A stretch of DNA of 6,636 nucleotides. Source: Pseudomonadota bacterium (GTDB lineage Bacteria; Myxococcota_A; Polyangia; Polyangiales; Sandaracinaceae). The stretch spans positions 1 to 6,636 of the forward strand of contig JAEZBP010000998.1 of assembly GCA_023427125.1 (NCBI GenBank), in the 5' to 3' direction. A program made the position numbers and the translations under genes. Positions 1 to 6,636 of the stretch are shown here, in pieces. Position 1 is the first letter of the stretch, and every line of letters begins with the position of its first letter. The notes under the pieces are model-generated. The model was not told the DNA's origin. It ran no database searches and saw only the letters and a list, made by a program, of their open reading frames with translations.

Positions 1-107
1 GCCCGCACCCGCTCGGCTGCGGCAGGGTGCGAGCGAGCGAGACCGGGCGGGTGATCGAGAGCGAGATCCCGCGCGCGTGGTCGAGCACGGCGACCGGCCG
101 CTGGTGA
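1..107 (+). CDS. Possible C-terminal tail of a convergent plus-strand gene
   Basis: The reading frame beginning at base 3 stays open from the window edge to a TGA at 105-107. Nearly every third codon base in it is G or C, as expected for a real gene in this genome, whereas the other two plus frames have many A/T third bases. It would encode about 34 residues ending in TATGRW, just 4 bases from the stop of the minus-strand lipoprotein gene. I do not recognise the family. The same base bias would also fit a minus-strand frame open across this stretch, which could belong to a gene downstream of the lipoprotein. A shadow reading therefore cannot be excluded from so short a piece. No terminator with a T-tract is visible between the two stops. 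Confidence 0.3.
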   Translation, partial: PHPLGCGRVRASETGRVIESEIPRAWSSTATGRW

Positions 108-111
108 GCGG

Positions 112-2028
112 TCAGCGGCACTGAGGCAGGCAGCCGTGCTCGCAGCACTGCAGGCCCGCGCCGCAGTCGTCGCTCGGCCGGCACCACCCGTCAGTGCAGA
201 AGCCGCCGGTGTGGCAGGGGAACACGAGGTAGCCGTCGCACGAGAGGCCGTTGGTGCTGCGCGTGCAAGACCCACCGGCCTGGGGAGCGCCCGCGACCGG
301 GTTGCACGTCCCCGATCCGCACACGTAGTTGGTGACCGTCCGGGTCTGGGTCCCGGTCTGGTCGCAGGTCCCGGTGAAGCCGCCGCAGACCCAGGGGCCG
401 TACGTCGTCGCCGCGCAGCCGGTCGTCCCGTCGGTGTCGCGCGTGCACGAGCCCGTCTCCGTCGTCGTCGACGGCGCGCACGCCCCCGACGCGCACGAGT
501 ACGTCGTCACCGACCGCGAGCGCGTCCCCGTCTCGTCGCACGCGTTGCTGAAGCCGCCGCACGCGCTCCACGCGCCGTACGTCGTCGCAGCGCACCCCGT
601 CATCCCGTCGGTGTCGCGCGTGCACGAGCCCGTCTCCGTCGTCGTCGCCGGCGCGCAGGCGGCCGACGCGCACGAGTACGTCGTCCCCGACCGCGAGCGC
701 GTCCCCGTCTCGTCGCACGCGTTGCTGTAGCCGCCGCACGCGCTCCACGTGCCGTACGTCGTCGCCGCGCAGCCCGTCACCCCGTCGGTGTCGCGCGTGC
801 ACGAGCCCGTCTCCGTCGTCGTCGACGGCGCGCACGCCCCCGACGCGCACGCGTACGTCGTCACCGAGCGCGAGCGCGTCCCGGTCTCGTCGCACGTGCC
901 GCCAGTGAACCCGCCGCACGCCCCCCAGCTCCCCGTCATCGTCGCGGCGCAGCCCGTCATCCCGTCGGTGTCGCGCGAGCACGCCCGGCTCTCGGCCACC
1001 GTGTCGCTGACGCAGGTGCCCGCGCTGCAGGTCCAGCTCGTCACGTCGCGGGTCTGGGTCCCCGACTCGCTGCACGTCTGGGCGTAGCTGCACGCGCCCC
1101 AGCTCGCCGCCGTCGGCGCGGGGCAGTCGGTGTCCGCCAGGCAGCCGGTGCACGTGTCGTCGGCCTCGCTGCACACCGTCGCGCCGACGCAGGGCGAGCC
1201 CGCGTGCGCCGCGCACGCGCCGCCCTCGCACGAGTCCGGCCCGTTGCAGAAGAGGCCGTCGTCGCAGCTCGCGGCGTTGTTCGCGTGCGTGCAGACCCCC
1301 TCGTCGCACGCGTCGTCGGTGCAGGGGTTGCCATCGTCGCAGTCGCCGCAGCCCGCGCCGGCGTCGGCCGGCGTGCTCGCGTCGGGCGCGCCCGCGTCGG
1401 GCTCGCCCGGATCGACGACGCAGCCGAGATCCGTGTGGCAGAACATCCCCTCGGCGCAGGTCGTGCCGTCGGACGCGGCGAAGCACGCGCCGTCCACGCA
1501 GACCGCCTGCGCGCAGCCCGCGGGCGCCGGGCAGTCGGCGTTCAGGGTGCACTCGCGCGCGCAGCCGGGCTCCTCACCCGTGGCGCACTCGGGCGGCACG
1601 CAGCGGCGTCCCGCGCACTCGGTCGCGGTCGGATCGTCGCCGGGGCCCGGGCACATCGCCCCGACGCAGCTCCGCGCGATCACCACCTGGACGGCCGTCG
1701 TCCCGCTCACGCTCTGGAGCACGCGGCGCGCGACGACGACCTCGCTGGTCCGGTCGAGCAGCTCGACCGTGATCTGCACCATCCCCGCGGGGACCGCGAG
1801 CTCGGCGACCCGCACCCCTCCCTCGTAGCGCGCGTCGTCGGCTCGGTCGGCGGGCATCGTCGTGTCGCCGAGCCTGCGCTGGGCGTCGCCCGCGCTGTCC
1901 ACGCGGGTGCGCACGCTGACGAACTCGACCGAGGGCACGAGATCGGTCTTCAGGTCGACGTGCAGCCCGACCTCACCGGGGGTGCAGCCGGAGATCGCGA
2001 GCGCGAGCACCATCCAGGCGGAACGCAT
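112..2028 (-). CDS. Secreted cysteine-rich lipoprotein with five tandem thrombospondin type 1-like repeats
   Basis: The protein (638 residues from the chosen ATG) starts with a short lipoprotein signal peptide: Arg2, a hydrophobic stretch AWMVLALA, then lipobox ISGC with Cys15 as the lipidated residue. Residue +2 is Thr, not Asp, which fits outer-membrane or surface delivery by the E. coli rule. Next come a probable beta-rich domain (about 16-120), a cysteine-rich part (121-205), a flexible linker rich in Asp, Ala and Pro (206-227), and a motif with DGNPCTDDAC and CDDGLFCNG (about 231-281). Five repeats of 58-60 residues follow (302-596), then a cysteine-dense end with nine Cys in 42 residues. 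Typical repeats have six Cys plus a WSAC...C..TGTRSR pattern, resembling thrombospondin type 1 modules; the match is by eye. The many cysteines imply disulfides outside the cytoplasm. Adhesion or surface binding is plausible, but the function is unknown. The start could instead be GTG at 2046 or ATG at 2085. It lies 69 bases after dnaK on the same strand, with no evident link to it. Confidence 0.85.
   Translation of the reverse strand: MRSAWMVLALAISGCTPGEVGLHVDLKTDLVPSVEFVSVRTRVDSAGDAQRRLGDTTMPADRADDARYEGGVRVAELAVPAGMVQITVELLDRTSEVVVARRVLQSVSGTTAVQVVIARSCVGAMCPGPGDDPTATECAGRRCVPPECATGEEPGCARECTLNADCPAPAGCAQAVCVDGACFAASDGTTCAEGMFCHTDLGCVVDPGEPDAGAPDASTPADAGAGCGDCDDGNPCTDDACDEGVCTHANNAASCDDGLFCNGPDSCEGGACAAHAGSPCVGATVCSEADDTCTGCLADTDCPAPTAASWGACSYAQTCSESGTQTRDVTSWTCSAGTCVSDTVAESRACSRDTDGMTGCAATMTGSWGACGGFTGGTCDETGTRSRSVTTYACASGACAPSTTTETGSCTRDTDGVTGCAATTYGTWSACGGYSNACDETGTRSRSGTTYSCASAACAPATTTETGSCTRDTDGMTGCAATTYGAWSACGGFSNACDETGTRSRSVTTYSCASGACAPSTTTETGSCTRDTDGTTGCAATTYGPWVCGGFTGTCDQTGTQTRTVTNYVCGSGTCNPVAGAPQAGGSCTRSTNGLSCDGYLVFPCHTGGFCTDGWCRPSDDCGAGLQCCEHGCLPQCR
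241..1125 (-). repeat. Five tandem in-frame repeats of about 177 bp inside the lipoprotein gene
   Basis: The units, in protein order, are 952-1125, 772-951, 595-771, 418-594 and 241-417 (58, 60, 59, 59 and 59 codons). The three middle units are most alike. Aligned by hand, 418-594 and 595-771 differ at about 11 of 177 bases. A 71-base stretch is identical between 427-497 and 781-851, two units apart. The first and last units are clearly diverged. Each of the four later units begins with Cys-Ala-Ala-Thr, and the first four end in a DTDG motif followed by Met/Val/Thr-Thr/Thr-Gly. The pattern indicates expansion by duplication with later homogenisation, most likely by unequal recombination or gene conversion. 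Confidence 0.9.
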
Positions 2029-2043
2029 CGCGAGATCGTACCG

Positions 2044-2055
2044 CACCTCACCTCC
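2044..2055 (-). promoter_or_regulatory. Strong Shine-Dalgarno-like stretch that makes the lipoprotein start ambiguous
   Basis: Read on the minus strand this is GGAGGTGAGGTG, whose first eight bases match the anti-Shine-Dalgarno end of 16S rRNA. From the GGAGG core it lies 22 bases before the ATG at 2028, which is too far for normal use, but only 4 bases before an in-frame GTG at 2046. Starting at that GTG would add six residues (GTG read as Met, then RYDLA) before the signal peptide and still leave a workable lipobox. I kept the ATG because it gives the most compact signal peptide. The GTG is a serious alternative. Confidence 0.5.
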
Positions 2056-2079
2056 CGATCGCCCGCCCGGCGCGATCGG
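2055..2079 (-). terminator. Hairpin between dnaK and the lipoprotein gene, without T-tract
   Basis: A perfect 8-base inverted repeat (CCGATCGC and GCGATCGG) with a 9-base loop lies 18 bases past the dnaK stop codon and upstream of the lipoprotein start. It could slow or partly end dnaK transcription or protect its 3' end. It lacks the run of T expected of an intrinsic terminator. Each arm contains the palindrome CGATCG, so it might instead be a protein-binding site. It overlaps the possible ATG start at 2085 only if that longer reading of the lipoprotein is used. Confidence 0.35.
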
Positions 2080-2097
2080 CGTCATCCGCGGCGCCGA

Positions 2098-3915
<1,818 letters not shown>

Positions 3916-3944
3916 GGTCCCCCGAAGCGGGTCAGCTGGTGCGC

Positions 3945-3973
3945 ATTGATCCGCATTCGTCCGGCTCCGTCAA
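3945..3973 (-). promoter_or_regulatory. Candidate sigma-70-type promoter for dnaK
   Basis: In the grpE-dnaK gap, TTGACG (3968-3973, five of six to the -35 consensus) is followed 17 bases later by ATCAAT (3945-3950, only three of six to the -10 consensus). Both hexamers overlap the arms of an inverted repeat, CATTGA (3970-3975 on the complement) and TCAATG (3944-3949), 20 bases apart. A direct repeat CGCATT at 3942-3947 and 3952-3957 (plus strand) sits across the -10, its copies 10 bases apart. The weak -10 makes this uncertain; dnaK may simply be co-transcribed with grpE. Confidence 0.35.
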
Positions 3974-3991
3974 TGGCTCACGGTCGGATGA

Positions 3992-4525
3992 TCAACCGGC
4001 CTCGGGCGGGCGCTTCGACACCACGACCATGGCGGGCCGGACCAAGTGCTCGCCGAGGCGGTAGCCCGACTGGAACTCCGCGAGGATCGTCCCCGCGGGA
4101 TGCTCGGCCGACTCGCGCTGCTGAAAGGCGTCGTGCACGTTGGGATCGAAGCGCTCGCCGACCGATCGGAGCCGCTCGAGCCCGATCCGTCCGGCCGCGT
4201 CCTCGAAGAGCTTGAGCACCATCTCGATGCCCGACGCGACGCTCTCCACGTCGGAGGTCTCACGCGCCGCCGCGACGGCGCGCTCGAGGTTGTCGAAGAC
4301 CGGCAGGAGCTCGCGGACCACCTCCTCCTTGGCCTTGCGCTCGGCGAGCTCGAGGTCCTTCTTCGTCCGCTTGCGGAAGTTGTCGAAGTCGGCGGCGACC
4401 CGCAGGAGCTGGTCCTTCATGCGGTCGCGCTCCGCCTCCGCCTGCTCGAGCGGGCTCGGCTCGACGGCCGCGGCCTCCGCCTCGTCCTGCTCGTCTTCGT
4501 TCTTCTTCGTCTCGACGTCGCTCAC
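3992..4525 (-). CDS. grpE: GrpE, nucleotide exchange factor of DnaK
   Basis: GrpE forms a dimer that opens the ATPase domain of DnaK and releases ADP, resetting the chaperone cycle. The 177 residues fit the family. There is an acidic disordered N-terminus (about 1-28), a long coiled-coil helix (about 28-75) containing DFDNFRKRTKKD at 46-57, the helical segment ELLPVFDNLERA at 72-83, and a beta domain with ERFDPNVHDAF at 124-134 and GYRLGEHLVRPAMVVVS at 154-170. The start is GTG, with GGAG at 4535-4538 on the minus strand, nine bases upstream. It lies 80 bases after hrcA and 76 before dnaK, all on one strand, which is the classic hrcA-grpE-dnaK order. A promoter-like pair sits just upstream, so it may be expressed apart from hrcA. 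Confidence 0.96.
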   Translation of the reverse strand: MSDVETKKNEDEQDEAEAAAVEPSPLEQAEAERDRMKDQLLRVAADFDNFRKRTKKDLELAERKAKEEVVRELLPVFDNLERAVAAARETSDVESVASGIEMVLKLFEDAAGRIGLERLRSVGERFDPNVHDAFQQRESAEHPAGTILAEFQSGYRLGEHLVRPAMVVVSKRPPEAG

Positions 4526-4541
4526 GCCAATCCACTCCGTC

Positions 4542-4603
4542 CTGGTGGGCGGATCCTAATGCCCGGGCGCGAGTCTGTCAGAAACTGCGCGCCGGACCAC
4601 CAG
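4542..4603. repeat. Inverted repeat in the hrcA-grpE gap
   Basis: CTGGTGG at 4542-4548 and its exact complement CCACCAG at 4597-4603 are separated by 48 bases and enclose the predicted grpE promoter. The arms are only 7 bases, so chance is possible in GC-rich DNA. If real, they could form a looped operator or, in a read-through hrcA-grpE transcript, a long stem that ends a few bases before the grpE ribosome binding site. Neither arm resembles a CIRCE half-site. Confidence 0.3.
4553..4581 (-). promoter_or_regulatory. Candidate sigma-70-type promoter for grpE-dnaK
   Basis: Within the hrcA-grpE gap, CTGACA (4576-4581, five of six to consensus) is followed after exactly 17 bases by TAGGAT (4553-4558, four of six). 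The predicted transcript starts near 4546, leaving a leader of about 20 bases that contains the GGAG ribosome binding site. The heat-shock pair could therefore be transcribed without hrcA. No CIRCE element or recognisable sigma-32 site is seen here. Confidence 0.5.
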
Positions 4604-4605
4604 CG

Positions 4606-5673
4606 TTACGCGTCCTCGTCGTCCTCGTCGGGCTCGAGGCCGTCGAGCACATCGCTCATGACCTGGGCGGTGAAGCCGACGAGCGGCACCAGCTTGCCGT
4701 AGTCCATCCGGGTGGGGCCGATGATCCCGAGGGTCCCCGCGTTCACGCCGCCGCGCTTGTAGTTGGCGCTGATCAGGCTGATGTCGGGGACCTCCTCGAT
4801 CTCGGTCTCGGAGCCGATCAGCACCTGCACGCCGCCCGCGGCGAGGGTCTGGTCGAGCAGGCCGAGCAGCCGCTCCTTCTCGTCGAAGGTCCGCAGGTAG
4901 CGGCGGATCTTCTCTCCGTCGCTGAACTCCGGCCGATCGAAGAGCACCGCGTGCCCCTCGATGACCACCTCGCCCGGGGCATCGGACCCCGCCGTGGCGG
5001 CCGCGACCATGGTCCGCGCCCGATCGCGCAGCTCGCGGCTGTCGTCGACCTCGGCCGCGAGCACGCTGCGGACCTCGGTCAGGGTGCGGCCGGCGACCTG
5101 CTCGGCGAGGTAATTGTTGAGCCGCTCGAGCCCGTCGGCGTCGATCGCGGGCGAGGTGATCACGCGGTTCTGGATGGCGCCCGACTTGGTGATGACGAGC
5201 GCGAGCAGCTCGCCGGGCCGCAGGGTCATGAAGCGGATCTGCGAGAGCGGCTCGGTGTCGACGCGGGGCCGGGTGATCACGGCGGCGGCCCCGGCGATGG
5301 TCGCGAGCAGCCGCCCGGCCTCGCGCACGAGATCATCGACGCCGGGGCGCAGCTCGCGCATCCGCTCGATGACCGCGTCGCGATCGTCGGCGCTCACGTC
5401 CCGCATCTGGATCAGCGCGTCGACGAAGACGCGAAAGCCCCGCTCGGTCGGGGTGCGGCCCGCGCTCGTGTGAGGCTGCACCAGGAAGCCGGCGTCGGTC
5501 AGATCCGCGAGCACGTTGCGGATGGTCGCCGGCGAGAGGTTGATGCCGTAGCGCTTGGCGAGCGTGCGAGAGCCGACCGGCTCGCCGCTCGCCACGTACT
5601 CCGTGATGACGGCGTAGAGGATCTTCCGCGCCCGAAACGGGAGCTCCGGCTGCGGCACGCGGTGGCTCGACAC
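4606..5673 (-). CDS. hrcA: Heat-inducible transcription repressor HrcA
   Basis: HrcA is a dimeric repressor that classically binds the CIRCE operator and shuts off groESL and dnaK operons until heat stress titrates its folding helper GroEL. The 355-residue protein has an N-terminal winged helix (about 12-76) with the family signature GEPVGSRTLAKRY (30-42) and SPATIRNVLADLTDAGFL (47-64), followed by PHTSAGRTPTERG. A central GAF-like domain comes next, then the conserved C-terminal region with GTLGIIGPTRMDYGK (about 313-327). It ends in an acidic tail, EPDEDDEDA. Length is near the family norm (about 340-350). The frame stays open upstream to 6447, but that part lies antisense to menC and has no family similarity. 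I chose the GTG at 5673 because homology begins about ten residues later and a strong promoter lies immediately upstream. No ribosome binding site precedes it. GTG at 5658 is an alternative. Confidence 0.94.
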   Translation of the reverse strand: MSSHRVPQPELPFRARKILYAVITEYVASGEPVGSRTLAKRYGINLSPATIRNVLADLTDAGFLVQPHTSAGRTPTERGFRVFVDALIQMRDVSADDRDAVIERMRELRPGVDDLVREAGRLLATIAGAAAVITRPRVDTEPLSQIRFMTLRPGELLALVITKSGAIQNRVITSPAIDADGLERLNNYLAEQVAGRTLTEVRSVLAAEVDDSRELRDRARTMVAAATAGSDAPGEVVIEGHAVLFDRPEFSDGEKIRRYLRTFDEKERLLGLLDQTLAAGGVQVLIGSETEIEEVPDISLISANYKRGGVNAGTLGIIGPTRMDYGKLVPLVGFTAQVMSDVLDGLEPDEDDEDA

Positions 5674-5679
5674 TGTGTG

Positions 5680-5708
5680 CTGATAAAAAGCCGGGGGAGG
5701 GGTGTCAA
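5680..5708 (-). promoter_or_regulatory. Strong sigma-70-type promoter for hrcA, apparently leaderless
   Basis: A perfect TTGACA (5703-5708) is followed by a 17-base spacer and TATCAG (5680-5685, four of six to the -10 consensus). Counting seven bases on from the -10 puts the transcription start on base 5673, the G of the hrcA GTG codon. The only notably A/T-rich run in the intergenic region is the TTTTTAT at the -10. Bases 5676-5684 read TCAGCACAC on the minus strand, matching seven of nine bases of a CIRCE left half, but the matching right half is absent. Confidence 0.65.
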
Positions 5709-5721
5709 GTCCGCGTCCCCC
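5693..5721. repeat. Inverted repeat bracketing the hrcA -35 box
   Basis: GGGGGA at 5693-5698 and TCCCCC at 5716-5721 are exact complements separated by 17 bases. The TTGACA -35 box of hrcA lies in the middle of the loop. It has the size and position of an operator, but arms made of G and C runs arise easily by chance in such DNA. Confidence 0.3.
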
Positions 5722-5733
5722 CGTTCGGACCGT

Positions 5734-5764
5734 CGCGCGCGGACGAGCGCGGGGGCCGCGCGCG
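5734..5764. repeat. All-GC hairpin in the menC leader
   Basis: CGCGCGCGG at 5734-5742 and CCGCGCGCG at 5756-5764 form a perfect 9-base stem with a 13-base loop. It ends 10 bases before the GAGG ribosome binding site (5775-5778) of menC. In a menC message it would be a very stable 5' stem. Read from hrcA it lies upstream of the promoter. The alternating CG runs also favour Z-DNA. No T-tract follows on either strand that would make it a terminator. Confidence 0.4.
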
Positions 5765-5787
5765 CGCAATGGTTGAGGACCTACGCC

Positions 5788-6636
5788 ATGCGCGCCGAGC
5801 TCCAGACCCTGCACGCGAGCATCGAGACGGTGGCCAACGCCCGCCGCTCGTGGAGCACCCGCGCGAGCGTGCGGGTGATGCTCGACGACGGCGCCGGGCA
5901 CGTGGGCCTCGGCGAGGCGGCGCCCCTCGAGGGCTTCTCGAAGGAGAGCGCGAGCGACGCCCGGCAGGCCCTCTCCGCGCTCGAGTGGCCCGAGCGGGCG
6001 CCGGTCAGCCTCGCCGCGGTGCGCGCGATCGTCGATCGCATCGACGCCGGCCTGCCCTCCGCCCGCTTCGCCGCCGAGACCGCGCTGACCTCGCTGATGG
6101 CCTCGACCTTCGAGGTCCCGCTCTGGGCCCTCTTCGCGGACGAGGCCCACGCGATCCCGATGTGCGCGACCCTGCTCGCGGACGACGTGGCCTCGATCGA
6201 GGCCGGCGCGCGGGAGGCGGCCGCCTTCGGCATGCAGGCGGTGAAGATCAAGGTCGGCCGCGGGGACCGCCAGAGCGAGCGGGCGCTCCTCACGATCGTG
6301 CGCGACCTGCTGCCCGACGCCGAGCTGCGGCTCGACGCCAACGGCGCCTTCTCGGCGGCGGGGCTCGAGGGGCGGCTCGCCGAGCTGGCCCGCTTCGAGC
6401 CCGCGTCCCTCGAGGAGGCCGCGCCGCCCCCGGTCGGGCTCGCGCACGAGCCGGCCGCTCCCTTTCCGCTGGCGGTCGACGAGTCGCTCGCCGGCGACGC
6501 CGAGGCGCGCCTCGAGGAGGCGCTCGGCTGCGACGCCATCGGCGTCGTCGTGCTCAAGCCGACGCTGCTCGGCGGCATCGGCCGCTGCCTCGCGCTGGCC
6601 AAGCGGGCACGCCGCGCCGGACGCGCGGTGGTGGTG
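5788..6636 (+). CDS. menC: o-Succinylbenzoate synthase MenC (enolase superfamily), 3' end cut off
   Basis: MenC dehydrates SHCHC to o-succinylbenzoate in menaquinone synthesis. The visible 283 residues run to the window edge without a stop; E. coli MenC is 320 residues, so roughly 40 or more are missing. The N-terminal capping domain has GLGEAAPLEGFS (about 42-53). The barrel shows the enolase-superfamily active site: KIK with Lys153 and Lys155 (catalytic base pair), LDAN with Asp183, LEE with Glu209 and VDES with Asp231 (the three metal ligands), and LKPT with Lys257 (second acid/base side). All key residues are present. ATG is preceded by GAGG at 5775-5778, nine bases away. It is divergent from hrcA across 114 bases; no clear promoter is visible for it. 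Related dipeptide epimerases share this scaffold, but the KIKVG, LDAN and VLKPTLLGG set fits MenC best. No other men gene is in view. Confidence 0.85.
   Translation, partial: MRAELQTLHASIETVANARRSWSTRASVRVMLDDGAGHVGLGEAAPLEGFSKESASDARQALSALEWPERAPVSLAAVRAIVDRIDAGLPSARFAAETALTSLMASTFEVPLWALFADEAHAIPMCATLLADDVASIEAGAREAAAFGMQAVKIKVGRGDRQSERALLTIVRDLLPDAELRLDANGAFSAAGLEGRLAELARFEPASLEEAAPPPVGLAHEPAAPFPLAVDESLAGDAEARLEEALGCDAIGVVVLKPTLLGGIGRCLALAKRARRAGRAVVV

Noticed and set aside
5..30. GCACCC and GGGTGC inverted repeat as a terminator at the left edge.
   Set aside because: There is no T-tract on either side, the arms are only 6 bases, and the stretch reads as possible coding sequence.
241..1125. 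CRISPR array or mobile-element repeats.
   Set aside because: The repeats are about 177 bp, contiguous without unique spacers, in frame, and encode a regular six-cysteine module, so they are protein-domain repeats.
5114..5473. Plus-strand open frame of 119 codons inside hrcA.
   Set aside because: It is antisense to conserved HrcA sequence, low-complexity in Ser and Arg, and has no ribosome binding site or recognisable domain.
5667..5684. CIRCE operator at the hrcA start.
   Set aside because: One half matches seven of nine bases, but the required complementary half nine bases downstream is absent, so only a half-site by chance can be claimed.
5674..6447. Extension of the hrcA frame upstream to 6447.
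   Set aside because: This part is the reverse of menC codons, is rich in Arg, Gly and His, shows no HrcA similarity, and would run across the promoter of hrcA.
5781..6602. Minus-strand open frame of 273 codons over menC.
   Set aside because: It is Ser/Ala/Arg-rich with no family features, while the plus strand here carries an intact enolase-superfamily active site.

Overview
The window is very GC-rich bacterial chromosome with strong G/C bias at third codon positions. It carries a heat-shock operon of a type common in Gram-negative and Gram-positive bacteria. Next to it is a large secreted lipoprotein with an Asp/Ala/Pro linker and cysteine-rich repeats, a style typical of Myxococcota (Polyangiales, Sandaracinus-like deltaproteobacteria in the older sense). 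That placement is an inference from composition and protein style, not a proven taxonomy.

Layout. Positions 1-107 may hold the last codons of a plus-strand gene that converges on the next one (weak call). Positions 112-2028 (minus) encode a cysteine-rich lipoprotein with five tandem repeats of about 59 residues that resemble thrombospondin type 1 modules. Positions 2098-3915 (minus) are dnaK, 3992-4525 (minus) grpE and 4606-5673 (minus) hrcA. Positions 5788-6636 (plus, cut by the window end) are menC, o-succinylbenzoate synthase of menaquinone synthesis, divergent from hrcA.

How the genes work together. HrcA is the heat-shock repressor, GrpE the nucleotide exchange factor and DnaK the Hsp70 chaperone, transcribed in the order hrcA, grpE, dnaK. 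The gaps of 80 and 76 bases each contain a promoter-like pair (hexamers 17 bases apart), and so does the hrcA upstream region. The genes could therefore be transcribed separately as well as together. No full CIRCE operator (the normal HrcA site) is visible at any of the three, and no dnaJ lies in the window. All three chaperone genes start with GTG. The predicted transcription start of hrcA falls exactly on its GTG, which suggests a leaderless message. The lipoprotein and menC have no visible functional link to the chaperones.

I found no new multi-gene system here. The points most worth a second look are the apparently leaderless hrcA promoter, the lack of CIRCE, the DnaK that ends without the usual acidic tail, and the near-identical DNA repeats in the lipoprotein gene.
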